Shown here in pieces: positions 36,834 to 44,627 of a stretch of DNA of 64,000 nucleotides. The notes beneath the pieces are model-generated. The model worked only from the letters and a program-made list of their open reading frames with translations. It made no database searches and was not told the origin of the DNA. The position numbers and the translations under genes are program-made. The stretch comes from Candidatus Electrothrix communis (GTDB taxonomy: Bacteria; Desulfobacterota; Desulfobulbia; Desulfobulbales; Desulfobulbaceae), in contig CP130629.1 of assembly GCA_030644725.1 (NCBI GenBank), forward strand, positions 4,169,501-4,233,500. Reading direction: 5' to 3'. Every line of letters starts with the position of its first letter. The first letter of the stretch is position 1.

Positions 36834-36839
36834 ATTTCA

Positions 36840-36859
36840 CATAAGATCCCTTATGCGAC
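36840..36859. repeat. Short palindromic motif, copy 3
   Basis: CATAAGATCCCTTATGCGAC; its reverse complement contains the perfect hairpin CATAAG-GGAT-CTTATG. 33 bases past the stop of a small secreted protein. Confidence 0.6.
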
Positions 36860-36892
36860 GTTATCGCTTTTATAAAAGTTATCAATTAGGTC

Positions 36893-37264
36893 CTAATTGA
36901 TAACTACCTTTTTATCTCTATCACATTTTCTTCGTTTTTTATTAAATTTATCGCATTTTGTTTGTATAAATACCTTTTGTTCCTGCTTAAATTCACATTT
37001 TGTTGAATACACGCATTGTTTAGTTTTTTTATTCCAATATTCGCATTTCTCTACGCATTGCCTCCCTTCTATAGCGTAAATAGTTTTTTCGTAAACACAA
37101 CGTTCGTTATTAAACCCACCCCAATGCTGACATTCCTTTGTTACTGTTGGAGTTATAGGTTGTTCTTTAACATAAATCGTATTTGGTTCACTGCTTTCAG
37201 CATTAACGGTGATTGCCAAAAAAAGTGTTAAAGAGGCTAGCAGAAACGTTTTGGTATGGTTCAT
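36893..37264 (-). CDS. Small secreted Cys- and Lys-rich protein
   Basis: 123 residues with a signal peptide (FLLASLTLFLAITVNAE). The mature part has eight Cys in a regular pattern (KECQHWGGFNNERCVYEK, GRQCVEKCEYW, KQCVYSTKCEF, TKCDKF, RKCDRDKK) separated by Tyr/Phe/Lys, suggesting four disulfides and a strongly basic surface. Not recognised. AT-rich compared with the operon before it, and ends next to a copy of the short palindromic motif also seen at 17.9 and 18.3 kb, so probably acquired. Confidence 0.6.
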   Translation of the reverse strand: MNHTKTFLLASLTLFLAITVNAESSEPNTIYVKEQPITPTVTKECQHWGGFNNERCVYEKTIYAIEGRQCVEKCEYWNKKTKQCVYSTKCEFKQEQKVFIQTKCDKFNKKRRKCDRDKKVVIN

Positions 37265-37810
37265 TTTTACCCTGTTTTTTTGATTAATTCAAAATCAATA
37301 GCATGTTACAATAAAGAGAAACATACTGAACCGAAAGGGGAAAAGCAAACAAAAATCCTCAGTTAACCACTGTAACGTAAGTAAACAGGTATCACAGGGC
37401 CAAATTAAACCGCGCAGTAATGCGGGTTACGAGGCGGGGTCGCAGTTTCGAATCCTAAAAAATTCCTTTTTCAACCTTCGCAGTCCCACGATCTCCCGAA
37501 AAATTACCGAGAATCATCAATGATTATGATGCACTCCGGGATATGATCCGTAATGACGACAGCGGCAGGCTGGTGGGTATCCTCAAGCTGGAGATGTAGC
37601 GCGATGCACTCTGGGAAAAACAAAAAGGATGGAGGAAGTTCCAAGCCGAATTGGGCGGATAAGGGGTGGCAGTCCCTCTGCCCTGCTGGGTCGGAAGGAG
37701 ACAGGCCGACTTTTCAGCAAGGCTGAAGGACTGCAGCAGTTCTTTTTGAGGGAGAAGGAGCCCCCGACTGAGAATAACCAGCCGAGGGCAGGAGGAATAT
37801 CAGAAGTACA
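37265..37810. other. Repeat-bearing intergenic region with a gene remnant
   Basis: Contains T-arm-like repeat copy 2 (37388-37455). From about 37500 to 37663 a plus-strand frame reads like protein (NDYDALRDMIRNDDSGRLVG, LKLEM, stop, RDALWEKQKGWRKFQAELGG), i.e. a fragment with an internal TAG. A longer plus-strand frame at 37629-37982 overlaps the OmpW gene and is not supported. Confidence 0.4.
37388..37455 (+). repeat. tRNA T-arm-like repeat, copy 2
   Basis: Diverged copy: GGTATCACA, CCGCGCAGTAATG, GGGTTAC, GGGGTCGCAGTTTCGAATCC. Confidence 0.55.
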
Positions 37811-38533
37811 TCAGAATTTATACGCAACGGCCACGTTGAAGACCCAAGGATCAATATCCACATCCACCTCATGGGTGGTTCCGATATCAGTGGTCAATTC
37901 GGCAGTTGTACTGATATCAATATACCATACTGCTGCGTTGACATACCAATTATCAGCAACCTTTACATCAACACCTGCTTGAGCTGCAAGACCAATTGAG
38001 GGGTCCAGCTCCATATTAACGGAATTAATTCCCCCCAGACCCGCAATGGTCGGGAGGGTATTCAGGGTATCAACAAGCTGCCCATCTACCTCTTCGGAGA
38101 AAAACATTGTGACGTTGAGCCCAACGCCGATATACGGATTAAAGACTCCATTTTCACTACCGAAATGATATTGCAAAGAAAGCGTGGGCGGCAGATGCTG
38201 GGTTTCCCCCACTGCAACGCCCTCAATATCACCCTGACCGATGATGTCGTGGGTGAAAGGTGTTGCGGCCAGCACCTCAAGACCCAAGTTGCTGGTCAGC
38301 ATATACGTTGCCGTCAAACTGAGCTGGGTGTTGTCTTCTACGTCAACCCGGGCGTTGTTCACGCCGTCGGGTAGACCGGAAACCGCCCCGCTCTCAGTGT
38401 CGGGCATAACCGTTACAGCACCGACGCGGAGCAAAATATCGCCCGGACTATGCGCGGCCATGGTTGTGGTACTCATTCCGCAAGACATCCCCAGCACGAG
38501 GGAAGCAACTCCGACTTTACTTAACACATGCAT
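37811..38533 (-). CDS. ompW: OmpW family outer-membrane protein
   Basis: 240 residues from the ATG at 38533, with a strong GGAGGAGAATT before it; an upstream frame extension to 38638 lacks such a site. Signal peptide VASLVLGMSCGMSTTTMAA. OmpW hallmarks: GDILLRVGAVTVMPDTESG, the strand LGLEVLAATPFTHDI, HLPPTLSLQYHFG, NPYIGVGLNVTMFF, and the terminal WVFNVAVAYKF with a C-terminal Phe. An eight-stranded barrel for small hydrophobic molecules. Confidence 0.93.
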   Translation of the reverse strand: MHVLSKVGVASLVLGMSCGMSTTTMAAHSPGDILLRVGAVTVMPDTESGAVSGLPDGVNNARVDVEDNTQLSLTATYMLTSNLGLEVLAATPFTHDIIGQGDIEGVAVGETQHLPPTLSLQYHFGSENGVFNPYIGVGLNVTMFFSEEVDGQLVDTLNTLPTIAGLGGINSVNMELDPSIGLAAQAGVDVKVADNWYVNAAVWYIDISTTAELTTDIGTTHEVDVDIDPWVFNVAVAYKF

Positions 38534-38767
38534 AATTCTCCTCCAAATTACGTAGTCTTGTTGATTATGTAATATGTTGCCAATAGTAACTATTATCTTT
38601 CTTTTATTGATTCTCCATGATGCTGGATAATGTGTCAAGAAATAAGTTTGGAAAAGTTGATAAACGTTGGTTGGGCAGCGGGTTAGTCTCTTTTTCTGTC
38701 GCGAGGAGGGGGCTTTCTAATGCAGCGTTTTTCCTGATAGAGGTGCGTTTATGATTTTTCGTTACCG

Positions 38768-39970
38768 TTACTCATCGTTCAAATAATCCTCAAACTCGGA
38801 AAAAACAAGACGGATAGGAACGGCAAAGCCCAGTCCTTCAAATTTTCGGGTGAGGAGTTTCTTGGTGTTTACTCCGATCACCCGACCTGTGCTGTCAATC
38901 AAGGGGCCGCCGCTGTTTCCGGGGTAGATTTGGGCATTGGTCTGGATGAAATTATCGCGAAAAGCAGAGAGGATCCCCGAGGTCACGGTGTTTTTCAGGC
39001 TGAGATCCGCAGGGCTGCCCACAGCAAAGACCTGCTGGCCCTGAACCAGATTTTTTTCTTGAACAGGCTGGAGGAATGGCGTCTTGTAGCCGCTGATCTT
39101 AAGCAGGGCCAAATCATGCTTATCGCTGACTCTATAGAGGCTGGCGTACAATTCGGTCTCATCGGCCAGGATGATCGTAAAGCTATCCTGGCTCGCTAAT
39201 TTTCGTTTGCTGCGATGAAACTTCCCCGCTTCTTTTTTAAAAACCTGTTTTTCGGCCCGGTACTTCTTTTTTGCCTTGGCTAAGCGTTTTTCCTCCTGCC
39301 GGAGGAGCTGCTCCGCAGTACCCAATTCCTGTTGCTTGGCTACGAAAGAGGCCTTGTCAATGCGCCCGGCTTTTTTTAGCTTCTTTAACAGGACTTCTTT
39401 TTTCTCCAAATCGTCTCGATAGCTCTTTTGCCGTTTTGAGGCCGTGTTCAGAGAACGTTTATATTGGCGGAGGTTTTGACGGCTTTGCGCAATCTTTGCC
39501 TCAACCTGCTGGAATTGCTTTTCGCTGCCCCGGACCACATGTTTATTGGTGATGATATAGCCGTTCTCGGAGATGAAAAAACCGGACCCGAATCCGGCAG
39601 CGGTCTTGACGGAAAGGGTACATAGAGAGGCCTGTTCCACAGGGTTTTTCGGGGACAGGGCCTTGTTCAATTTTGCAGCGAGATCTTTGTCAGGGGGTAC
39701 CTTTTTTTCAAAGCTCTGGTCAGTCTCCGTCTGCTGCTTGGTGTCCTCGCCTTCCTCCTTCTCAGATGTATCATAGACCACACCCTTGACCCTGCTGTAG
39801 GGGACGGAAATGGTGCCGCCGTACTGCTCGTAATGAACCGTATCTCCTTCCCGCCAGACATTATCGGTGGTAATGATGCTGCCATTTTTTAGGTGCAGCT
39901 CGTGGGCCGGGAGCAAGGGAACGGTACAGCAGAGGAAAAATAGGCAGGTAAGAAGAAAGCGTTTTATCAT
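38768..39970 (-). CDS. S1C (DegP-like) serine protease with a coiled coil inserted in the catalytic domain
   Basis: 400 residues from the ATG at 39970 (a TTG six codons earlier is possible). A signal peptide (FLLTCLFFLCCTVPLLPA) is followed by a small beta domain (LHLKNGSIITTDNVWREG). The trypsin fold has His144 (GYIITNKHVV), Asp286 (DKHDLALLKI) and Ser353 (YPGNSGGPL). In normal family members His and Asp are about 30 residues apart; here about 110 residues of charged coiled coil (EKQFQQVEAKIAQSRQNLRQ through KKKYRAEKQVFKKE) are inserted. No PDZ domain follows, so the inserted coil may be the regulatory or docking part. Periplasmic. Confidence 0.85.
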   Translation of the reverse strand: MIKRFLLTCLFFLCCTVPLLPAHELHLKNGSIITTDNVWREGDTVHYEQYGGTISVPYSRVKGVVYDTSEKEEGEDTKQQTETDQSFEKKVPPDKDLAAKLNKALSPKNPVEQASLCTLSVKTAAGFGSGFFISENGYIITNKHVVRGSEKQFQQVEAKIAQSRQNLRQYKRSLNTASKRQKSYRDDLEKKEVLLKKLKKAGRIDKASFVAKQQELGTAEQLLRQEEKRLAKAKKKYRAEKQVFKKEAGKFHRSKRKLASQDSFTIILADETELYASLYRVSDKHDLALLKISGYKTPFLQPVQEKNLVQGQQVFAVGSPADLSLKNTVTSGILSAFRDNFIQTNAQIYPGNSGGPLIDSTGRVIGVNTKKLLTRKFEGLGFAVPIRLVFSEFEDYLNDE

Positions 39971-40063
39971 GGTCTTGAATGCAGACAAATGAGGCGGAGC
40001 AGTATTAGGCCGGGTCGCATAGAGGCAGGCCCGGCCTTGTCGTGAGGAGAAAGTGGGTGAACG

Positions 40064-40480
40064 TTAGGGTGTGGAGGGTTCCTCTGTCTCCAAGTCAATA
40101 GAGAGAACAGCTGTATACTCGTTCTCTCCAATGCTGGTGCCTTCAGTAGGATAGGGCTTCAGTTCCTGCAAGGTGATGGTGTAGCCGTTATAGACCTCGG
40201 TGCGGGGGAATTGAGCCCCAGTGTTCAGATGCACCGTTTCAAGGTCTCCGCCGCTGAGCTCCAGCATGATCTCCGAATTGCCCTCCCAGGCGCATTGCAC
40301 GTCAGTGGGACAGCGGGAGTCCTCAAGAACCGAGGTCAAGCGGATGGTGAGATCGCTGCTTACTTTTTTAGAGGCTTGCGGTTGCAGATCCACGGTCTGG
40401 GGGAAGTCTTCGGGCTGTTTGGTTTTGGCGCAGGCAATAAACGTGACCAGGCAGACGCAGAGTATCAATAGTTTTTTCAT
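40064..40480 (-). CDS. Predicted lipoprotein
   Basis: 138 residues from the ATG at 40480, chosen for AAAAAAGGAGAAAAA directly upstream. MKKLLILCVCLVTFIACAKTK contains a lipobox-like FIAC, so Cys should be lipidated. The mature part is beta-rich with SRCPTDVQCAWEGNSEIMLEL, a pattern I know from small lipoproteins of unknown role in which the two Cys probably form a disulfide. It lies 93 bases after the protease gene on the same strand and may share its promoter. Confidence 0.72.
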   Translation of the reverse strand: MKKLLILCVCLVTFIACAKTKQPEDFPQTVDLQPQASKKVSSDLTIRLTSVLEDSRCPTDVQCAWEGNSEIMLELSGGDLETVHLNTGAQFPRTEVYNGYTITLQELKPYPTEGTSIGENEYTAVLSIDLETEEPSTP

Positions 40481-40641
40481 TTTTTCTCCTTTTTTTGTGG
40501 CGGGGTACATGTTCTTTCTCTTCATCTTTATTTGTTGTTGCCCAATCCCCGCTATCCATTGATAGCAAACGGATTGTTCTTATTTATGAACCCAGGAAAT
40601 ATATTTTTATGAGCGACGTAACATCTGCTGAGATGTGACAG

Positions 40642-41994
40642 TCATCGGGTTATCTGCAAGGCCTTTTCGTATCCTGGTAAGCTGGTAATCAACGGGTGGC
40701 TTTTCCAAAAATAATCACTATATTCAAGGAGGTTCAGGTTGTAGAGTAGCTCGTTGCTTTGTTCATCTGTGAAGTCATCAGGGGCGTCCGGGTGGAGGTC
40801 AATTTGGACGAGCCGGGTGTAATCACTGTCACTGATGAAACGGCGGTACTCGTTGGCCACCTGCTTCACCGCTTTTTCCGCTGCGGCTTGATCAATGCGT
40901 TCCTCCTCAGCAGAAGTAATCGCTACATTGAGGAGGCGCAGCAGATCTCGGGGATGCCCGCCACTATAGCGAACCAGATAGTCCAGGGTCTCCTGTTCAT
41001 CAAAAAAATGCTCCGGTACCCGGCGCAGGGCCAGCTCCCGCATCACGGCGATGTTTTCCGGCACATCTTCCCCGTCTCGATCGCGAACCTTGAGCATGGG
41101 GAGGCGAAAGGGCTGGCTGAAATCGGCATTAAGATTATTGAGTTGATCAAGGAGATGGATGGGGGCACAATAGATGAACAGGCCGTTGATTCGGGTGAGC
41201 TGGTGGACATCCTCGATAAAGAATTGAGACGCATCTTCCTGATCCAGCCGATCGGTGCCGTCTACGGTAAAGAGGATGCGTTTCCCTCTGCCTGCGGACC
41301 GAATTTTTTCCTCGCTGGCCAGGATGAGCTGATTAAAGGCCTCGGCAAACGCAGTGAAGTTATTACGTGCCACCAGGCGCAGTTCTTCCCGATAACTGGA
41401 TCCTGCGTTGATTTTATTGGTCAGCTCCCCGAGCAATGTACTCAGCCATGCCAGGCCGGTCTGTATTTTTGCCCCAGCCTTGACCTCAGCGACAAAATTA
41501 CAGAGGGCGGTATGTACCTCTACTCGTTCTTTGAACCAGTTTTCCAGGCGGGTGAGAAAGACTTGATCAATGATGATGCCCTCTTCCTGTTCCAGTCGTT
41601 CCAGCAGGGCCGCTGCCAAAGCCAGGAGCACGTCCGAGTATTTCAGGTTGTTGATGTCCAGTTTTTCCAGACAGTCGAGATGGATGACGTAATAGCGATC
41701 AGGATGGTCAAGAAAGGCGGCAGTGCGGAGAAGCTCAGTGCTCTTGCCGCAACCGCGATGTCCGGTAAAGAGGATGTACTGTTTGTGAGGCGCGGCGGGT
41801 GCTGTATGGGCGATGCCCTGGTTGTCCACATTCAGTTCCCTGTGCAGCCGTTTGAGGCTAAAATCGCCCCGAGCTGAGGTGGTATCAACAAAGAGGTGTT
41901 GGCTGAGCTCATCATCGGGTCGGAGCGGCTCATTATAGGCTAGTCGGTTCTTGGCTTCCCAGATAGAAATGTTTTCGTTCCTGTTGTCCGTCAT
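40642..41994 (-). CDS. P-loop ATPase, AAA/STAND-like
   Basis: 450 residues. Walker A FTGHRGCGKSTEL (about residue 82), Walker B KRILFTVDGTDRL (about 247), and a winged-helix-like region after the RYSGGHPRDLLRLL motif, which is the sensor-2 GxP segment typical of STAND and archaeal-type AAA ATPases. No effector domain is fused; the N-terminus has an EAKNRLAYNEPLRPDDELSQHLFVD segment that may receive a partner. Such ATPases act in signalling or defence; no role can be fixed. ATG at 41994 preferred over TTG at 42009. Confidence 0.72.
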   Translation of the reverse strand: MTDNRNENISIWEAKNRLAYNEPLRPDDELSQHLFVDTTSARGDFSLKRLHRELNVDNQGIAHTAPAAPHKQYILFTGHRGCGKSTELLRTAAFLDHPDRYYVIHLDCLEKLDINNLKYSDVLLALAAALLERLEQEEGIIIDQVFLTRLENWFKERVEVHTALCNFVAEVKAGAKIQTGLAWLSTLLGELTNKINAGSSYREELRLVARNNFTAFAEAFNQLILASEEKIRSAGRGKRILFTVDGTDRLDQEDASQFFIEDVHQLTRINGLFIYCAPIHLLDQLNNLNADFSQPFRLPMLKVRDRDGEDVPENIAVMRELALRRVPEHFFDEQETLDYLVRYSGGHPRDLLRLLNVAITSAEEERIDQAAAEKAVKQVANEYRRFISDSDYTRLVQIDLHPDAPDDFTDEQSNELLYNLNLLEYSDYFWKSHPLITSLPGYEKALQITR

Positions 41995-42164
41995 CTCTTG
42001 CGTATGCAATACGTAATGCTCTCCCGACGGTGCAACGAAAAATCTGTATCGGTGAGCTTATTTCATGGGTGTAATATATTGTCCTGTTCGGTATAGTAAC
42101 CAGTATAGCAGCATAAACCTTTATTTTTTTTCTTTCAATTACTTTTAGTTTGCTCTTCTTATCT

Positions 42165-42884
42165 ATGTTCCAGCTGAGAATTCATCCCAAGAAAACAGCG
42201 TATTTTTTTCTGGCAATCGTTGTCTCGTTAACCGTGCTGCACAGTATAGCTCTGACGATTTTTTTATCTACCGGGAATCAGGATTTGTTGGATATTACTG
42301 GGTATTTTGATTTGGATATTGAAAAAAATATTCCGTCTTTTTATTCGGCCTTTGCTATCTTGCTTTGTTCCCTTCTCTTTTTTTGTATCTCCTTATTGGA
42401 TAAAAAGCAAGGAAGAATAAGGTTTTATTGGCTTGGTCTGGCAGCGATTTTTCTCTTTCTCTCTCTGGACGAGGCCTTGGTTCTGCATGAGGGGCTTGGT
42501 GATTTAACAGAAGAATATATCCAGCGGACAGGGATTCTGCAGGTCAGTGGTTTGCTCTATTTTCCCTGGATTATTCCCTACGGTATTTTGACGGCTATTT
42601 TGGGTATGCTGTATTTTCGCTTCATTTTTCGTCTTCCCCGTAAGACCACCGTTCTTTTTATCCTTTCTGCAATTATCTTTCTTACCGGAGCTGTTGCCTT
42701 TGATATGTTCGGCGGAAGAGAGGCGGAATTGCACGGTTATTATAGCGTCGCCTATACGGTGCTGTATACCATTGAAGAGTTTTTAGAGATGAGCGGTATT
42801 GTTCTGCTTATGTACACCTTGCTCGATTATATTGAAAAGCAGTTCGGTCATCTCTGCCTTTCCCTTCAGATTCAGGAGTCGTAA
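42165..42884 (+). CDS. Six-to-seven-helix membrane protein, intact member of a duplicated pair
   Basis: 239 residues with hydrophobic segments YFFLAIVVSLTVLHSIALTIF, AFAILLCSLLFFCISLL, FYWLGLAAIFLFLSL, LYFPWIIPYGILTAIL, TVLFILSAIIFLTG and GIVLLMYTLL. A conserved loop LSLDEALVLHEGLGD and the segment AFDMFGGREAELHGY contain acidic and His residues at membrane borders that could bind metal. I do not recognise the family. A frameshifted paralogue lies at 43886-44604. No good ribosome-binding site is seen before the ATG at 42165. Confidence 0.7.
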   Translation: MFQLRIHPKKTAYFFLAIVVSLTVLHSIALTIFLSTGNQDLLDITGYFDLDIEKNIPSFYSAFAILLCSLLFFCISLLDKKQGRIRFYWLGLAAIFLFLSLDEALVLHEGLGDLTEEYIQRTGILQVSGLLYFPWIIPYGILTAILGMLYFRFIFRLPRKTTVLFILSAIIFLTGAVAFDMFGGREAELHGYYSVAYTVLYTIEEFLEMSGIVLLMYTLLDYIEKQFGHLCLSLQIQES

Positions 42885-43332
42885 AGAAGGTGTTCTGTAT
42901 GTTTTTGATATCCTGTCATTCTTGCATTCGTCGCATCGTCTGGGCAAAATAACGAGCAGCCTCTGGGGTTCAGCCCCAATGGAGGTGAACATAGCCCACC
43001 TAGGTATTGTCTCTGAGAAAGCCTTCCGTACGCCCGTTGTCCAGCACACGTCCAGCACATTTGATTCCCCTGTGTTCCCGTCGTCCAATGATATAAACAT
43101 TTCCGTCTATTGCCTCCCTTTTTTCCGGCAAGTTTCCCGTTCTGCTGAAAAAGGAGCAATTCCATCGCGGGAACCAACAAACGATCGTCGGAGAAGAAAT
43201 ATTTTTTCAAGGCAGCATAAAAAAGCGAAAAAAGTTTTTCAGGTTAATCTTCCGTTAATCTTTTCTTTGTTATCTTAGAATTATAAACAAGAGCAAATTG
43301 CTTTAACCATTATCACAGACGGAGGTTTCCCC
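42885..43332. other. Gap with a cobyrinate synthase remnant
   Basis: Holds the decayed 3' end of a cobyrinate a,c-diamide synthase gene on the minus strand (see 42916-43060). The remainder up to the repeat-protein gene shows nothing else certain. Confidence 0.5.
42916..43060 (-). pseudogene. 3' remnant of a second cobyrinate a,c-diamide synthase gene
   Basis: Minus-strand reading gives LDNGRTEGFLRDNT, stop, VGYVHLHWG, stop, TPEAARYFAQTMRRMQE. This aligns with the C-terminus of the intact gene at 44628-46043 (LDDGRTEGYLRDNT, AGYVHLHWGRTPEAARYF). Two in-frame stops show that it is dead. It sits directly downstream of the membrane-protein gene exactly as the intact gene sits beside the second membrane-protein copy, so it is part of a tandem duplication. 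Confidence 0.85.
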
Positions 43333-43650
43333 ATGAAAAAGACAACAGCAGCCCTGACCCTGATCGGTTCGTTTCTCGTACTGGGATTATTCGCAACTGC
43401 CCACGGCAGTGGAAACGGCAGTAGATACGGCAGTAGTTACGAGCGCGGTAGCCGTTACGAATATCGCGGTGGTGAGCGCGGTAGCCGCTATGAATATCGC
43501 GGTGGTGAGCGCGGCAGCCGCTACGAATATCGCGGAAACGAGCGCGGCAGCCGCTACGAATATCGCGGAAACGAACGCGGTAGCCGTTACGAATATCGCG
43601 GAGACGGGCGTTACTCCGATGATTATCGGTATGAATACAGAGGCCGATGA
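43333..43650 (+). CDS. Secreted Arg/Gly/Tyr repeat protein
   Basis: 105 residues. A signal peptide (LTLIGSFLVLGLFATAHGS) is followed by five tandem copies of an 11-residue unit ERGSRYEYRGG/N (residues 37-91) and a Tyr/Arg/Asp tail. The unit has alternating aromatic and charged residues, no Cys, and should be disordered or form a fibrous or RNA/polyanion-binding chain. Strong GGAGG upstream. It lies between the two halves of a segmental duplication. No homologue recalled; role unknown. Confidence 0.72.
   Translation: MKKTTAALTLIGSFLVLGLFATAHGSGNGSRYGSSYERGSRYEYRGGERGSRYEYRGGERGSRYEYRGNERGSRYEYRGNERGSRYEYRGDGRYSDDYRYEYRGR
43441..43605 (+). repeat. 33-bp tandem repeat, five copies
   Basis: Five units of 33 bases coding for ERGSRYEYRGG/N, with third-position changes only between most units and a Gly-to-Asn or Gly-to-Asp change at the last residue. 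Confidence 0.9.
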
Positions 43651-43885
43651 TTAAACGTGCTGACGCATGACAATAAGAAGCTGTCTTAAAAGGCTTATTT
43701 TTCGACAGTGCCTCGTTTAAGGGCAGTGACTTATTGAGTGGTTAAGCGCGAGGTTATTGTGTATAAGCCTCTGCTCCGGCCAGGAGCTGTTTTTTGAACT
43801 GTCTCCCTTTTCCAGACTTTAGGAACTGTCGGGAGGGAGACAGTTGACGCTCTGAGTTTTTAAACAGGATCTAAAGGGTTCTTCT

Positions 43886-44604
43886 ATGTTTCAACTAAAA
43901 ATTCATCCTCGCGAAACAGCTCTCTTTTTTCTGGCATTTGTCATTCTGTTGGCCGTGCTACACAGTATAGCCCAGGCAGTTCTTTTCTATACCGGGAATC
44001 AAGACTTGACGTACATTACAGGATATGTTGATCTGGATATAGAGAAGAATATCCCTTCCTTCTATTCAGGCTTTGCCCTCTTTTTCTCTTCCCTTCTCTT
44101 TTTTGTCTTTCCTCATTAGATAAAAAGCAGGGAAAGAAGTGCCGTTACTGGCTCGGTCTTGCCGGTGTTTTTCTTTTTCTCTCCCTGGATGAAACTTTTG
44201 TCCTGCATGAGAGACTCGGTGATTACACAGAAAAATACATCAAATCAACAGGGATTCTTGAGGCAAGCGGATTGCTTTATTTCCCCTGGATTATTCCCTA
44301 CGGCATCTTGATGACTATTTTGGGGCTGCTTTATTTTCGCTTTATTCTTCGCCTTCCCCGCAAGACAACCGTTCTCTTGATCCTTTCCGCGATTATCTTT
44401 CTTACCGGGGCAGCAGGGTTTGATATGCTTGGCGGAAGAGAGGCTGAGTTGCACGGCTATTACACTATCACCTATACCGTGTTGTATACGATTGAGGAGT
44501 TCCTGGAGATGATCGGGGTTGTCCTGCTCATCTACACCCTGCTTGATTATATCGAGCAGCGGTTCGGGCATCTTTGTTTCTCGCTTGAGGTGCAGGAACC
44601 GTAA
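43886..44604 (+). pseudogene. Frameshifted paralogue of the 42165 membrane protein
   Basis: Reads MFQLKIHPRETALFFLAFVIL to SLLFFVFPH (stop at 44119), then continues in another frame as WLGLAGVFLFLSLDETFVLHE to the end at 44604. The break is at CTCTTTTTTGTC, six T where the intact copy has seven; adding one T restores a 239-residue protein very similar to 42165-42884. Better ribosome-binding site (AAAGGG) than the intact copy. Either a recent pseudogene, a phase-variable gene or a sequence error. Confidence 0.8.
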
Positions 44605-44627
44605 AAGGGGATGTTCTGTCTGTCCCG

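Noticed and set aside
37629-37982. Plus-strand 117-codon frame
   Set aside because: Its second half is antisense to the well-supported OmpW gene; only the upstream fragment looks like old coding sequence.
42799-43278. Plus- and minus-strand frames of 105-159 codons
   Set aside because: They cross the dead cobyrinate synthase remnant in wrong frames; the true homology reading contains stops.
43441-43605. CRISPR-like array
   Set aside because: The 33-bp units are contiguous coding repeats without spacers; no CRISPR array or cas gene was found in the window.
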